DNA of 64,000 nucleotides from contig DASWYF010000034.1 of the NCBI GenBank assembly GCA_036405135.1, forward strand, positions 1-64,000. The letters run 5' to 3'. Below, in pieces: positions 1-9,853 of the stretch. Numbering within the stretch: position 1 is the first letter of the stretch; each line of letters opens with the position of its first letter. This DNA is from Verrucomicrobiia bacterium. Its GTDB lineage: Bacteria > Verrucomicrobiota > Verrucomicrobiia > Limisphaerales > JAEYXS01. The notes under the pieces were generated by a model. It was not told where the DNA came from and did no database searches. It saw nothing but the letters and a program-made list of their open reading frames with translations. A program made the position numbers and the translations under genes.

Positions 1-131
1 AACAAGCCTTGCGCAGTGCCGAAGCCAGAACTTGGGAGGCGCTCTTGGCGGCCATCGCCGCCGCCTTGGCCTCAGTCACCCCACAAGACGCCGCTTCCTG
101 GTTCGCACATTGCGGCTACAACTTTATTTAA
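1..131 (+). mobile_element. IS630-family transposase, 3' end (partial)
   Basis: The frame whose first full codon starts at base 3 reads about 42 residues to a TAA at 129-131 and ends in WFAHCGYNFI. Known: the alanine-rich helix followed by a WF-x-HCGY ending is the typical C-terminus of IS630/Tc1-type DDE transposases. Only the tail is inside the window, so I cannot say whether the element is intact. The stop codon overlaps the end of the small minus-strand gene that follows, which suggests the insertion landed in that gene. Confidence 0.65.
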
Positions 132-394
132 AACGCTCTAACCTTCCAGTTTTGAGGCACTGACGCGACCTCGTATTCATGCTTTGGCTGACCGAGGAAC
201 ACTTCCGTCTGCTTTTCGCTCCAGCCGGGTGTGACGGCATTGAAATCTGCGTAGTTGTTGCTTACGAGATTTTGCGCGGGTTTCCAACGGGACAGGAGGC
301 CGATGAGGCAAAGCACGGCCAACAAAGCGAGAATGGACAACAAGGCGTCACCGCGTTGACGATAGGCGGAGCGAATGGAGTGCGAGCTGTTCAT
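128..394 (-). CDS. small single-span membrane protein, probably C-terminally truncated by the IS
   Basis: 88 residues with a short basic N-terminus, one hydrophobic segment at about residues 18-35 and a soluble tail containing TEVFLGQPKHEYEV. That tail loosely resembles the start of SmpA/OmlA-like repeats (T...V...LG.P), but I would not assign the family. The reading frame stops just inside the IS630 end, so the original C-terminus was probably lost. A plus-strand frame at 179-472 overlaps it, but the minus frame has the more protein-like composition. Confidence 0.45.
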   Translation of the reverse strand: MNSSHSIRSAYRQRGDALLSILALLAVLCLIGLLSRWKPAQNLVSNNYADFNAVTPGWSEKQTEVFLGQPKHEYEVASVPQNWKVRAF

Positions 395-509
395 CTGGGC
401 TATAGAGTGGAGGTTAACACCATTTCCTCGAATTTGTTAAGTTTAAATACAGAGGGCAAACTTGCGAGTTGAGGCGGCTTGACGGCAACGGCTTCTGCCC
501 GCACTTTCC

Positions 510-3500
510 TTGAACTTGGCTGACCGTGATGTGTTGTCCCGTGCGGTGGCCGATCCGATTGGCGCCGTTGCTGCAACTCCCGCCGCGCAGACCCTGCGTG
601 AGCGTGTGGAGTCGGGCGGCGCATTGTCGCTTGCTGGCGTGGCGGAGGCCGCGATGCCGTTTGTGGCGGCGATGATTCATCGGCTGTTTCCCACGCGGAC
701 GATGGTGGTGGTGACGGAATCGCTGAAGGTGCAGGAGCAGTTTCAGCAGGATTATGAGACGTGGAGTAAGGGGCGAGACGGAGGAGGGGCGAAGGGCGAT
801 ACGGCGGGTAGAACATTATTTTATCCGGCTTGGGAGATTTTGCCGAATGAGGAGAAACTTCCGCATGCGGATGTGATCAGTGATCGGCTCGAAACCCTAG
901 TGGCGTTGCGGCGGCATCGGGCGGGTGCAGAAGCGCCGGTGGTGATGACGAATATTTCGGCATTGTTGCAGAAGACTTTGGCGGCGACGCAACTGGAGCA
1001 GTGCACGCGGGCGTTCAAGCGCGGGGATTCGATCGATCCGATGGATTTGATCGAGTGGCTGGAGGATCAGGGTTACGAGCCGGAGGCGCAGGTGACGCAG
1101 CGCGGGGAGATCGCCTTGCGCGGGGGCATCGTGGATGTGTATCCGCTCACGAGTCCGTGGCCGGTGCGGTTGGAATTCTTCGGCAATGACCTGGAGTCGT
1201 TGCGTTACTTTGATCCGACCACGCAGATCTCGCGCGAGGAGATTCCGGAGATCGTGCTGCCGCCGGGTGGTGAGCTGGGCATCATGAAGCGCTTGGTGCG
1301 GGATGGTGCGAGGCCATCCGAGTGCATTGCGACGTTCTTTGATCAGTTGCCAGCGGATACCATTGTGTTGCTGGCGAATCTGACGGAGTTGCAACAGCAC
1401 GGTGAGAGTTATGTTAAGGAGTTGGGCGCGGATAATCCGTTCTTCCTGAACATGGCCGAGTGGGAAACTCGTTTGCAACGAGGGGCCAAGAGTGTGGTGT
1501 GTTTTGGTGAGGAACTGCCGTTGTCGTTTAGTGGGGAGGCGGCGCGCGTTACTTTGGAGTTGGAGAGCTTGGAGACGTATCGGTCGCTGGGTGATCGTCC
1601 GCCGGAGGCTCAGGTGGCGGAGGCGCAGCGGCGGGAGTTTTTCCAACAATTGCATCGCTGGCAGCGGCAGGATTACTCGATGCATGTGGTGTGCAATAAC
1701 GACGGGGAGAGCCAGCGGTTTAAGGAGATTTGGGCGGAGTATGGGTTGGGTGAGTTGAAGGGCGTGACGATTGATCTCGGGGCGTTGTCGCGCGGATTCC
1801 TGAGTGATGAGGCGAAGCTGGCGGTGGTGACGGATGCGGAGATCTTCGGGCGCTACAAGGTGCAGCGGCCGCGTCGCATGAAGACGCAGCACGCGAAGGT
1901 GGCGCGCTCGGCGATGGAGATCAATTTCACGGAGCTGGAGTTTGGCGATTACGTGGTGCATCTGCAGCATGGCATCGGCAAGTATCTGGGGCTGCAAGTG
2001 CTGCCCATCAGTGGCGGGCGCAAGCGTCCGCGTGAGGAGCAGACGCCAGAGGTGATGCAGGAGTGCCTGGTGATCGAGTATGCCGCGAGCACGACGGATC
2101 AAGCACCGCCGAAGCTTTACGTACCGGTGACGGAGGCGCATCTGGTGGGCAAGTACGTGGGTGCGGGCAAGGCGCGTCCGCAACTTAACACGCTCGGAGG
2201 AAATCGTTGGGCGAAGGCGAAGGAGCAGGCGCAGCGGGCAGTGCGAGATCTGGCGGGTGAACTGCTCACCATTCAAGCAGCGCGGGCTTCGCAGCCGGGT
2301 TATGCCTTCGGGCCGGATACGCCGTGGCAACGGGAGTTCGAGGGCTCGTTCTTGTATGAAGAAACCATTGATCAGGTGAAGGCCATCGATGCGGCGAAGA
2401 AGGATATGGAGGTGGCGAAGCCGATGGACCGCTTGATCTGCGGTGACGTGGGTTTCGGCAAGACGGAGGTGGCGATCCGCGCGGCGTTCAAGGCGGTGAT
2501 GGGTGGCAAGCAGGTGGCGATCATGGTGCCGACGACGGTGCTCGCGCAGCAGCATTATCGCACGTTCCGTGAGCGCATGGCGGATTATCCGGTGAAGGTG
2601 GAATTGCTCTCACGCTTCCGCACGAAGAAGGAGCAGGCGAAGGTGATTGAAGACCTGGCGACGGGCGCGGTGGATATCGTGGTGGGGACGCATCGGGTGG
2701 TGCAGAGCGATATCGTTTTCAAAGACCTTGGTCTGGTGGTGGTGGATGAGGAGCAACGTTTCGGCGTGATGCATAAGGAGAAGTTCAAGCTCATGCGCAA
2801 GCTGGTGGATGTGCTGACGCTGAGTGCGACACCGATTCCGCGCACGCTGCATCTCGCGCTTACGGGTGCGCGGGACATGAGCACCATCGAGACGCCGCCG
2901 CATGATCGTTTGCCGGTGGAGACGGTGGTAACGCAGTATGATGAGCGGATGATCCGTGATGCGATCTTGCGCGAGATGCAGCGGGATGGGCAGGTGTTCT
3001 TCCTGCATAATCGCGTGAGCACGATCGACATGATGGCGACGAAGCTCCGCACGCTGGTGCCGGATGCACGCATCGTGGTGGGGCATGGGCAGATGGATGC
3101 GGATGATCTGGAAGAGGTGATGACGGCGTTCGTGAATGGGGAGGCCGATGTGCTGCTCTCCACGACGATCATCGAGAGCGGCCTCGATATCCCGAATGCG
3201 AACACCATCATCATTGATCGCGCGGATCGGTTTGGGTTGAGCGAGCTGTATCAATTGCGGGGTCGCGTGGGGCGTTACAAGCATCAGGCGTATGCGTACC
3301 TGATGATCCCGCGGCATGCGTCGTTGCTGAGTGATGCGCGGAAACGGATGAGCGCGATCAAGCAGTATTCGAAGCTGGGCAGCGGATTTAAGATCGCGAT
3401 GCGGGATTTGGAGATCCGTGGTGCGGGCAATCTCTTGGGTGCACAGCAGAGCGGGCATATCACGGCGGTGGGGTTTGAGCTTTATTGCCAGTTGCTGAAG

Positions 3501-4034
3501 CAAAGTGTTTCCGCGCTGAAGGGCGAGAAGGTGAAGCCGCGCGTGGAGGTGCCGGTGCGTTTGGATTTTCTGGATACGAATCCGAAGGCGGAGGCGGTGG
3601 TGAGCGGTGAGGATGATGAGGCGCTGGAGGAAGAAAGTGAGAAACTTCCGAAGGGGAGGGTGGTGGAGATTGTGCGACCGGGGTTGACGCAGGCGTGTAT
3701 TCCGTTGAGTTACATCCCGGAATCGCAGCAGCGGGTGGATATGTATCGAAAGATCGCGCAGGTGACGGAGTATGCGGAGCTGGAGGCGGTGCGGAAGGAG
3801 TTGCGGGATCGCTTCGGGAAACTGCCGGAGGCGATGGATCTGTTGCTGCGCGTCTCCGAACTAAAGGTGATGGCGGTGGAGCGGAAGATATCATCCATCG
3901 AGGCGAAGGAAGGCAAGCTGATGATCACGCGGAACAATGATTTCATCATGCTAGGCGGGAAGTTTCCGAGGCTGACGAAGAAGGCGGCGCTGGCGAAGGT
4001 GAATGAGATTAAGAAGCTATTGCTGGCGATTTAG
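510..4034 (+). CDS. mfd: transcription-repair coupling factor Mfd
   Basis: 1174 residues, a normal length for Mfd. In order: UvrB-like N-terminal modules (to about residue 350), the CarD-like RNA polymerase interaction domain (FGDYVVHLQHGIGKYLGL near residue 477), Walker A GDVGFGKTE near 645, the DEEQRFG helicase motif near 745, SF2 motif VI (QLRGRVGR) and the C-terminal TRCF domain. Known role: removes RNA polymerase stalled at DNA lesions and recruits UvrA. The proposed start is TTG at 510, with another TTG two codons on; no ATG lies nearby in frame, so the exact start is uncertain. Confidence 0.96.
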   Translation: MNLADRDVLSRAVADPIGAVAATPAAQTLRERVESGGALSLAGVAEAAMPFVAAMIHRLFPTRTMVVVTESLKVQEQFQQDYETWSKGRDGGGAKGDTAGRTLFYPAWEILPNEEKLPHADVISDRLETLVALRRHRAGAEAPVVMTNISALLQKTLAATQLEQCTRAFKRGDSIDPMDLIEWLEDQGYEPEAQVTQRGEIALRGGIVDVYPLTSPWPVRLEFFGNDLESLRYFDPTTQISREEIPEIVLPPGGELGIMKRLVRDGARPSECIATFFDQLPADTIVLLANLTELQQHGESYVKELGADNPFFLNMAEWETRLQRGAKSVVCFGEELPLSFSGEAARVTLELESLETYRSLGDRPPEAQVAEAQRREFFQQLHRWQRQDYSMHVVCNNDGESQRFKEIWAEYGLGELKGVTIDLGALSRGFLSDEAKLAVVTDAEIFGRYKVQRPRRMKTQHAKVARSAMEINFTELEFGDYVVHLQHGIGKYLGLQVLPISGGRKRPREEQTPEVMQECLVIEYAASTTDQAPPKLYVPVTEAHLVGKYVGAGKARPQLNTLGGNRWAKAKEQAQRAVRDLAGELLTIQAARASQPGYAFGPDTPWQREFEGSFLYEETIDQVKAIDAAKKDMEVAKPMDRLICGDVGFGKTEVAIRAAFKAVMGGKQVAIMVPTTVLAQQHYRTFRERMADYPVKVELLSRFRTKKEQAKVIEDLATGAVDIVVGTHRVVQSDIVFKDLGLVVVDEEQRFGVMHKEKFKLMRKLVDVLTLSATPIPRTLHLALTGARDMSTIETPPHDRLPVETVVTQYDERMIRDAILREMQRDGQVFFLHNRVSTIDMMATKLRTLVPDARIVVGHGQMDADDLEEVMTAFVNGEADVLLSTTIIESGLDIPNANTIIIDRADRFGLSELYQLRGRVGRYKHQAYAYLMIPRHASLLSDARKRMSAIKQYSKLGSGFKIAMRDLEIRGAGNLLGAQQSGHITAVGFELYCQLLKQSVSALKGEKVKPRVEVPVRLDFLDTNPKAEAVVSGEDDEALEEESEKLPKGRVVEIVRPGLTQACIPLSYIPESQQRVDMYRKIAQVTEYAELEAVRKELRDRFGKLPEAMDLLLRVSELKVMAVERKISSIEAKEGKLMITRNNDFIMLGGKFPRLTKKAALAKVNEIKKLLLAI

Positions 4035-4272
4035 GGAATGACTAATGACGAAATCCGAATGACCTGGGAAGCAGGGCAGGGGGAGAGATGAGGGGTTGGA
4101 ATCATGTAACGTGAGGGGAAAACCTCTTCCTGTCGGCAGCATTGGGTTTGATTTTGGCTGGCATGGGGTTTTCGAGGATGACGATAAGGACGAGAATGAG
4201 GGAAAATCGGTGGAATTGCGGCTTGAATGGGGCGGGATTTGGTTTTAGCTCAGTTCGTCCACATAATTTATC

Positions 4273-5322
4273 ATGAAGAAGACTATTGTTTATCGCGGGA
4301 CGGCTGGCGCGTTGCTGGGGTTAAGCCTGGTTTTGCTGGCGGGTTGTGGCGAGGCGGCTAAGAAGCCGGAGTCGGCCAACGGTGCGTCGAAGGCGGAGCC
4401 CAATCCCTCGGACATGTCGTGGACGAACGGGATGGTATGGATACCGGCGGGCACTTTTTCAATGGGTTCGGAGAATGGGCAATCTGATGAGAAGCCCGTA
4501 CGCCAGATCACGGTTGACGGTTTTTGGATGGACAAGACTGAGGTCACGAACGAGGAATATGAAAAATTCGTGAAAGCGACGGGGTATGTGACGATTGCCG
4601 AGCGAAAACCTGATCCTAAAGACTTTCCCGGAGCCGATCCGGCGATGCTGGTAGCTGGTTCGATAGTGTTTCGTCCGCCAGAGGGGGATGTGCCGTTGGA
4701 CAATTATTACGTCTGGTGGACCTATATTCCCGGAGCAAATTGGAAGCACCCAGAAGGACCCAGCTCAAATCTGCAAGGGCGTGAGAAGCACCCGGTGGTG
4801 CATGTGTGCTATGAAGATGCACTCGCTTATTGCAAGTGGGCGAGAAAACGTCTTCCGACGGAGGCAGAATGGGAGTATGCTGCCCGCGGTGGCTTGGATC
4901 AGAAAAAATATGCTTGGGGTGACGAGCAGACGCCGGCGGGCAAGTGGGTGGCGAATATCTGGCAGGGGAAGTTTCCCGCTGTGAACTCCATGGACGACGG
5001 ATTCCGCACGACTTCACCTGTGGGCACGTTTCCGCCGAATGGCTATGGGCTCGTAGATATGGCGGGCAATGTGTGGGAGTGGTGCGCGGATTGGTATGGC
5101 GCAGACGCCTACGCCAAGATGCCGGAGAAGAACCCTCATGGTGTCAGCCAAGAACAAAGTTTTGACCAAAATGAACCGGGTGTGGCGAAACGGGTGCAAC
5201 GCGGAGGTTCTTACCTTTGTGCGGACACTTATTGCACGGGCTATCGTCCTAGCGCACGTATGAAGAACACGCCGGATAGCGCGACGTCTCATTCGGGATT
5301 CAGGTGTGCGAGAACGAAGTAA
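4273..5322 (+). CDS. lipoprotein formylglycine-generating enzyme (SUMF1/FGE family)
   Basis: 349 residues. A signal peptide ends in a lipobox (VLLAGC), so the enzyme is probably membrane-anchored outside the cytoplasm. The SUMF1 fold starts at MVWIPAGTFSMGS (about residue 55). Near the C-terminus GGSYLCADTYCTGYRPSAR places two cysteines at about 316 and 321, matching the copper-binding pair of true FGE enzymes; many SUMF1-like proteins lack both. Known role: converts an active-site Cys of sulfatases into formylglycine. Inference: it matures exported sulfatases encoded elsewhere. No sulfatase gene lies next to it. Confidence 0.88.
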   Translation: MKKTIVYRGTAGALLGLSLVLLAGCGEAAKKPESANGASKAEPNPSDMSWTNGMVWIPAGTFSMGSENGQSDEKPVRQITVDGFWMDKTEVTNEEYEKFVKATGYVTIAERKPDPKDFPGADPAMLVAGSIVFRPPEGDVPLDNYYVWWTYIPGANWKHPEGPSSNLQGREKHPVVHVCYEDALAYCKWARKRLPTEAEWEYAARGGLDQKKYAWGDEQTPAGKWVANIWQGKFPAVNSMDDGFRTTSPVGTFPPNGYGLVDMAGNVWEWCADWYGADAYAKMPEKNPHGVSQEQSFDQNEPGVAKRVQRGGSYLCADTYCTGYRPSARMKNTPDSATSHSGFRCARTK

Positions 5323-5327
5323 GGTTA

Positions 5328-6155
5328 CTAAATTGGAGGATTTGCAGCAGCCGACTGTTGCGGCACGCTCTCACCCATAGTCAGAGTTTGCGCGGGAGCA
5401 TCTTGGCTGGTCACGGTTACGTTAACATGCGTGCCGCCGACTTTTTCCAAACGTGAAGCGATGGTCTTATGAGCGATTTCAGGGCGATTGCAATCGCGGC
5501 TGAGGTGGCCGAGGTAAAGTTGTTTCAGATCTGCGTGGACGATTTGTTCGAGAACATCCGCCGCGGCGTCATTGGAGAGATGGCCGTGGCGGCTGAGGAT
5601 GCGCTGCTTCAGGCTCCATGGACGACGCGTGTCTTCCTGTAGCAGACGTAAATCATGGTTGGCTTCCAGCACGACGATGTTCGCGCGACGGATGCGTTCC
5701 ACGACGAGCTTCGTCGCATGGCCGAGGTCAGTCAGGAAGCCGATGGAGCCGACAGCGGTGTTCAGCACAAAGCCGACCGGGTCCTGGGCATCGTGTGGGA
5801 CGGAAAAAGTGTCGATGCCTACCTCACCAATCTCAAAGGAAGAGCCGGTGATGAACATGCGGCAATCGAATTTGGTTTCGAGCTGGCGCTCGATGGCTTC
5901 CCGGGTATCGCGATTGCAATAGATGGGGATGTTCAGTTTGGCGGCGATGGTGGTCAGGCCTTGGATGTGGTCGTGATGCTCGTGGGTGATGAGAATGCCC
6001 GTCAGACCTTCAGGAGCGCGACCAAGGGTGGCGAGGCGTTGGCGGATCTGACGTCCGCTGAAGCCGGCATCGATAAGCAGGCGCGTTTCACCCGCTTCCA
6101 AGTAAGCACAATTGCCACTGGAACCACTGCCTAAAATGGTGAACTGGACCGGCAC
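5328..6155 (-). CDS. YycJ/WalJ-like metallo-beta-lactamase-fold hydrolase
   Basis: 275 residues. The metal-binding motif THEHHDH is at about residues 57-63, preceded by the LGSGSSGNC N-terminus typical of the YycJ/VicX branch and followed by conserved downstream elements (SVPHDAQDPVGF, LEANHD, GHLSRD). Known: family members are cytoplasmic zinc hydrolases with proposed exonuclease activity in DNA repair or cell-wall coordination. The Pro/Ala/Gln-rich C-terminal tail is extra. It is convergent with the FGE gene, 5 bases apart. Confidence 0.85.
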   Translation of the reverse strand: MPVQFTILGSGSSGNCAYLEAGETRLLIDAGFSGRQIRQRLATLGRAPEGLTGILITHEHHDHIQGLTTIAAKLNIPIYCNRDTREAIERQLETKFDCRMFITGSSFEIGEVGIDTFSVPHDAQDPVGFVLNTAVGSIGFLTDLGHATKLVVERIRRANIVVLEANHDLRLLQEDTRRPWSLKQRILSRHGHLSNDAAADVLEQIVHADLKQLYLGHLSRDCNRPEIAHKTIASRLEKVGGTHVNVTVTSQDAPAQTLTMGESVPQQSAAANPPI

Positions 6156-6265
6156 AAGCGCAACGTATCAGTGAACACGCGGGGGACAATGGATTTTTAG
6201 GGGGTAAACCTGAGAAATTGGAGGCTAACACCTGATTGACAGGGGGATGAAAAGTTATTCACAGG

Positions 6266-6280
6266 TGGCACAGTTCTTGA
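6266..6280 (+). promoter_or_regulatory. candidate sigma-54 (-24/-12) promoter upstream of rpoN
   Basis: TGGCAC at 6266-6271, five bases, then TTGA at 6277-6280. Spacing and the -24 element match the sigma-54 consensus (TGGCAC-N5-TTGC), but the last base of the -12 element differs. It lies about 60 bases before rpoN, so auto-regulation is possible. Only sequence similarity supports it. Confidence 0.35.
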
Positions 6281-6342
6281 AAAAGCACGGGGCGTGCCAT
6301 TTCAGCCTTGAGGATTTGGATTTCGAGTTTAGAGTCTAGCCG

Positions 6343-7887
6343 ATGTCGCAAGGGATGCATCTATCGCAGCGGATGGCACTGTCACAGGTGCTGGCACCGC
6401 AGTTGCAGCAATCGTTGGCGCTTTTGCAAGCGCCTACGCTGGAGTTGCGGGCTTTGGTCGAGCAAGAGCTTGAGCAAAACCCCATGCTGGAAGAAGTTGC
6501 GGAGATGGACACGGATGCGAAGGAAAGTCGACTGCGTGAAGAGGATGGAACAGTCGCCTCAGCCGATCCTTGCGAGCCTCCGGAGGATACAAAGGTCGAT
6601 CCCACAAGGGAAGGGGATGGCCCTGATCCGGCAGATACTTTCCGGGAAGAGTTCGAGAAACTGGTGCAACAAGACCAGGAATGGCGCGATCATTATTCCC
6701 AGACAAACAGTCCCAATCGCCACTCGGCCGAGGATGAGGAGAAGCGTGAGTTTTTGCTAAACTCCATCGTGGCGAACACCTCGCTGCAGGAGCATTTGAT
6801 GGATCAGCTCCGCATGTCGGAGTGCTCGAAAGATTTGCGGCCGATCGCTGAGTTGGTCATTGGTAACATCGATGACCGTGGTTATTTGCCGGAACGGAAG
6901 GATGATCCTCGACGCTTTGAGGACGGGCGGAAGTATGATGCGCTGGATGACTTGGCATTTTCTACGGGTATTCCGCGGGCAAAAATCGAGCAGGCGTTTA
7001 AGCTGATTCAATCTTTTGATCCCGCTGGTGTGGGTGCACGCGATTTGCGTGAGTGTCTGATGTTGCAACTGGAGCGGGATCACCGGCAGAACTCGGACGA
7101 ATACGAGATCATCAAAGATTACATGGAAGCGCTGAGCAAACGGCGCATTCCGGAGATCGCCCGCGGGCTGGGCATCTCGAATGAAGAAGCGCAGGATGCG
7201 GTGAACAACATCGCCCTGCTGGAGCCGAATCCGGGCCGTTCCTTCCAGACAGACAATCATCAATACATCGTGCCTGAAGTGTTCGTGCAGGCGGTGGGGG
7301 ATGAATACGTCGTCAGCACAAACAATGATCAAGTGCCGCACTTGCGCATCAGCAATGCGTATAAAGATTTGATGGCGCAACCGGAGAGCGGAGCGGAAGT
7401 GCGCGAATATATCCGCGAGAAGATCCGGGCGGGCAAATTCCTCATCAAGAGTTTGCATCAACGGCAGCAGACAATTCTGAACATCGCGAACGAGATCGTG
7501 AAACGGCAACGGGAGTTTTTAGACAAGGGTATCGCCTTCTTGAAACCGATGACGATGGTGCAGGTGGCGGAAGCCGTGGGTGTCCATGAAACGACGGTGA
7601 GCCGGGCGGTGTCTGGCAAATATATCGAGACGCCGCAAGGGGTGTTCGAGATGAAGTATTTCTTCACGTCCGGCATCATGACGGCCGATGGCGTGGGCAT
7701 GTCGAACACGAGCGTGAAGGACATGATCGCGGATATGGTGAAGGATGAGCCGGGCAATGCGCCTTACTCGGACGACCAGATCGTGAAGATGTTGAAGGAA
7801 AAGAATGTGGTCATCGCCCGACGGACGGTGGCGAAGTATCGGGCGGAGCTGAATATTTTGCCGTCGAATCTGCGGCGGAAGTATTGA
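6343..7887 (+). CDS. rpoN: RNA polymerase sigma-54 factor
   Basis: 514 residues. The N-terminal activator-interacting region is Gln/Leu-rich (LAPQLQQSLALLQAPTLEL at about 18-36), followed by an acidic linker, the core-binding domain, a helix-turn-helix (VAEAVGVHETTVSRAVSGKY) and the diagnostic RpoN box ARRTVAKYR at about residue 492. Known role: sigma factor for -24/-12 promoters that need AAA+ activators. No activator gene is adjacent. Confidence 0.97.
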   Translation: MSQGMHLSQRMALSQVLAPQLQQSLALLQAPTLELRALVEQELEQNPMLEEVAEMDTDAKESRLREEDGTVASADPCEPPEDTKVDPTREGDGPDPADTFREEFEKLVQQDQEWRDHYSQTNSPNRHSAEDEEKREFLLNSIVANTSLQEHLMDQLRMSECSKDLRPIAELVIGNIDDRGYLPERKDDPRRFEDGRKYDALDDLAFSTGIPRAKIEQAFKLIQSFDPAGVGARDLRECLMLQLERDHRQNSDEYEIIKDYMEALSKRRIPEIARGLGISNEEAQDAVNNIALLEPNPGRSFQTDNHQYIVPEVFVQAVGDEYVVSTNNDQVPHLRISNAYKDLMAQPESGAEVREYIREKIRAGKFLIKSLHQRQQTILNIANEIVKRQREFLDKGIAFLKPMTMVQVAEAVGVHETTVSRAVSGKYIETPQGVFEMKYFFTSGIMTADGVGMSNTSVKDMIADMVKDEPGNAPYSDDQIVKMLKEKNVVIARRTVAKYRAELNILPSNLRRKY

Positions 7888-7901
7888 GGGGTGGTTTAGC
7901 C

Positions 7902-7933
7902 ACGGATTTACACAGATGGAACACAGAGCGGGC
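7902..7933 (+). repeat. solo copy of the CCACAGAT/ACACAGAT dispersed repeat
   Basis: The 3' flank of rpoN contains CCACGGATTTACACAGATGG, a diverged copy of the repeat that frames the GxxExxY gene at 40754-40799 and 41203-41235. No gene accompanies this copy, so it may be a remnant. Confidence 0.45.
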
Positions 7934-8035
7934 AGATTTTGGCTTCATTTTCCCTTTGAAAAGGTAGGGGGTTCACGTCAGTATCCGCGCTCCTGATATT
8001 GGTGGATTTCACCGTATATCGGTTTTGGCATAGAC

Positions 8036-9841
8036 ATGAAACGTACGCATCATTGCAATGAGCTCCGGGCGGAACACGCCGGACGGGAAGTGATTTTGGC
8101 GGGTTGGGTCCATTCCCGCCGCGATCTGGGCGGTGTCCTTTTCATCGATCTGCGCGACCGTGAGGGCCGCACGCAGACGGTGCTGGACCCTTCCGATTTG
8201 CCGAAGGACGTTTTCGAGAACGCGACGAAGCTGCACAGCGAATCGGTCATCGAAATCAAGGGCAAGGTGCGGGTGCGTCCGGCGAATACTGAGAATTCCA
8301 AGATCGCGACGGGTGCGGTGGAAGTGCTCGTGAAGGAACTCACGGTGCTGAACTATGCGGAAGTGCTGCCGTTCCCGGTGGACGACCCGGAAGTGGCGAG
8401 CAAGGTGAACGAGGAATTGCGCCTGAAGTATCGCTATCTGGACCTGCGTCGCCCGGAGATGACGCGCAATCTGCGTCTGCGCTCCAAGGTGGCCATCGCC
8501 ACGCGCAGCTACATGGATGGAGAAGGCTTCTTGGAAGTGGAGACGCCTACGATGTTCAAGTCCACGCCGGAAGGTGCGCGGGAGTTTCTCGTGCCGAACC
8601 GCCGGGACCCGGGCACGTTCTACGCGCTGCCGCAATCGCCGCAGCAGTTCAAACAGATTCTCATGGTGAGCGGCGTGGAGCGCTATTTCCAGCTCGCGCG
8701 TTGCTATCGCGATGAGGACTTGCGCGCTGATCGCCAGCCGGAGTTCACGCAGGTGGATATCGAGATGAGCTTCATTGATCGCGAGGACATCTACTCGCTC
8801 ATCGAAGGCTTGCTCAAAAAGGTCTGGAAGACGGCGCTGAACATGGACATCCCGACGCCGTTCAAGCGCATCAGCTTTGACGAGGCGTTGAACCGCTACG
8901 GCATCGACAAGCCGGACACGCGTTTTGGCATGGAACTGGTGGACATGTCGGAAGATTTCAAAGCGAGCACGTTCAAGGTGTTCAGCGGCGCGATCGCCAG
9001 TGGCGGCGTGGTGAAAGCCATCAACGCCAAGGGCCTCGCCTGCGCGACGCAGGGGCAGATCGAGACGATGACTGATTACGCCAAGAGCTTTGGTGCGAAG
9101 GGTCTCGCCTTCATCAAGGTGGAGAATGGCGAATGGAAATCGCCCATCGTGAAGTTCTTCAGCGAAGCGGAGAAGACCGCACTGAAGACGAAGCTGGCGA
9201 TCGAAGAGGGCGACCTCATTCTGTTCGCGGCCGATCAATGGCTGAACGCGTGCGAAATCCTAGGAAAGATCCGCCTCTACTGCGCAGAAGTGCTGAAGGG
9301 GCAGGGCAAGCTGACAATCGACCCGATGCAGTTCAATTTCCTGTGGGTCATCGAGTTCCCCTTGCTCACGTTCGACAAGGAATTCAACCGCTGGTACTCC
9401 AGCCATCACCCGTTCACGGCGCCGGTGGCCGAGGACATTCCGTTGCTCAAGCAGGACCCGAAGAAGGTTCGCGGTCAGCATTATGACATCGTGGTGAACG
9501 GTGTGGAGCTCGGTGGCGGTTCTATCCGTATCCATCAGCCGGACGTGCAGAAGACGATCTTTGAAGAGATCCTGCAAATCCCGCCGGATGAAACGCAATT
9601 GCGCTTCGGTTACATGCTGGAGGCCTTCAAGTATGGCGCACCGCCGCACGGTGGTATCGCGCTGGGCTTCGATCGCCTCATCGCGATCCTCTGCGGCACC
9701 ACGAGCATCCGCGACGTGATCGCGTTCCCGAAGACCGCCAAAGGCGTGTGCATGATGACGGATTCGCCGTCCCATGTGAGCGCACGGCAGTTGAAGGAAC
9801 TTCACCTTGAGGTGAAGGCGGCGGTGAAGAAGGAAGCGTAA
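8036..9841 (+). CDS. aspS: aspartyl-tRNA synthetase
   Basis: 601 residues, the usual size of bacterial-type AspRS. It has an N-terminal OB-fold anticodon-binding domain, class II core motifs (motif 1 around FLEVETPTMFKSTPEGAREF, motif 2 around CYRDEDLRADRQPEFTQVD), a GAD insertion domain near residues 300-400 and motif 3 (GGIALGFDRL) near the C-terminus. Known role: charges tRNA-Asp; some bacterial enzymes also mischarge tRNA-Asn. A GlnRS gene occurs later in the window. Confidence 0.97.
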   Translation: MKRTHHCNELRAEHAGREVILAGWVHSRRDLGGVLFIDLRDREGRTQTVLDPSDLPKDVFENATKLHSESVIEIKGKVRVRPANTENSKIATGAVEVLVKELTVLNYAEVLPFPVDDPEVASKVNEELRLKYRYLDLRRPEMTRNLRLRSKVAIATRSYMDGEGFLEVETPTMFKSTPEGAREFLVPNRRDPGTFYALPQSPQQFKQILMVSGVERYFQLARCYRDEDLRADRQPEFTQVDIEMSFIDREDIYSLIEGLLKKVWKTALNMDIPTPFKRISFDEALNRYGIDKPDTRFGMELVDMSEDFKASTFKVFSGAIASGGVVKAINAKGLACATQGQIETMTDYAKSFGAKGLAFIKVENGEWKSPIVKFFSEAEKTALKTKLAIEEGDLILFAADQWLNACEILGKIRLYCAEVLKGQGKLTIDPMQFNFLWVIEFPLLTFDKEFNRWYSSHHPFTAPVAEDIPLLKQDPKKVRGQHYDIVVNGVELGGGSIRIHQPDVQKTIFEEILQIPPDETQLRFGYMLEAFKYGAPPHGGIALGFDRLIAILCGTTSIRDVIAFPKTAKGVCMMTDSPSHVSARQLKELHLEVKAAVKKEA

Positions 9842-9853
9842 GCTTCATTTCAA

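Noticed and set aside
897-2555. Long minus-strand frame of 552 residues inside mfd
   Set aside because: Arg/His/Leu-rich mirror of a GC-rich gene; shadow of mfd codon usage.
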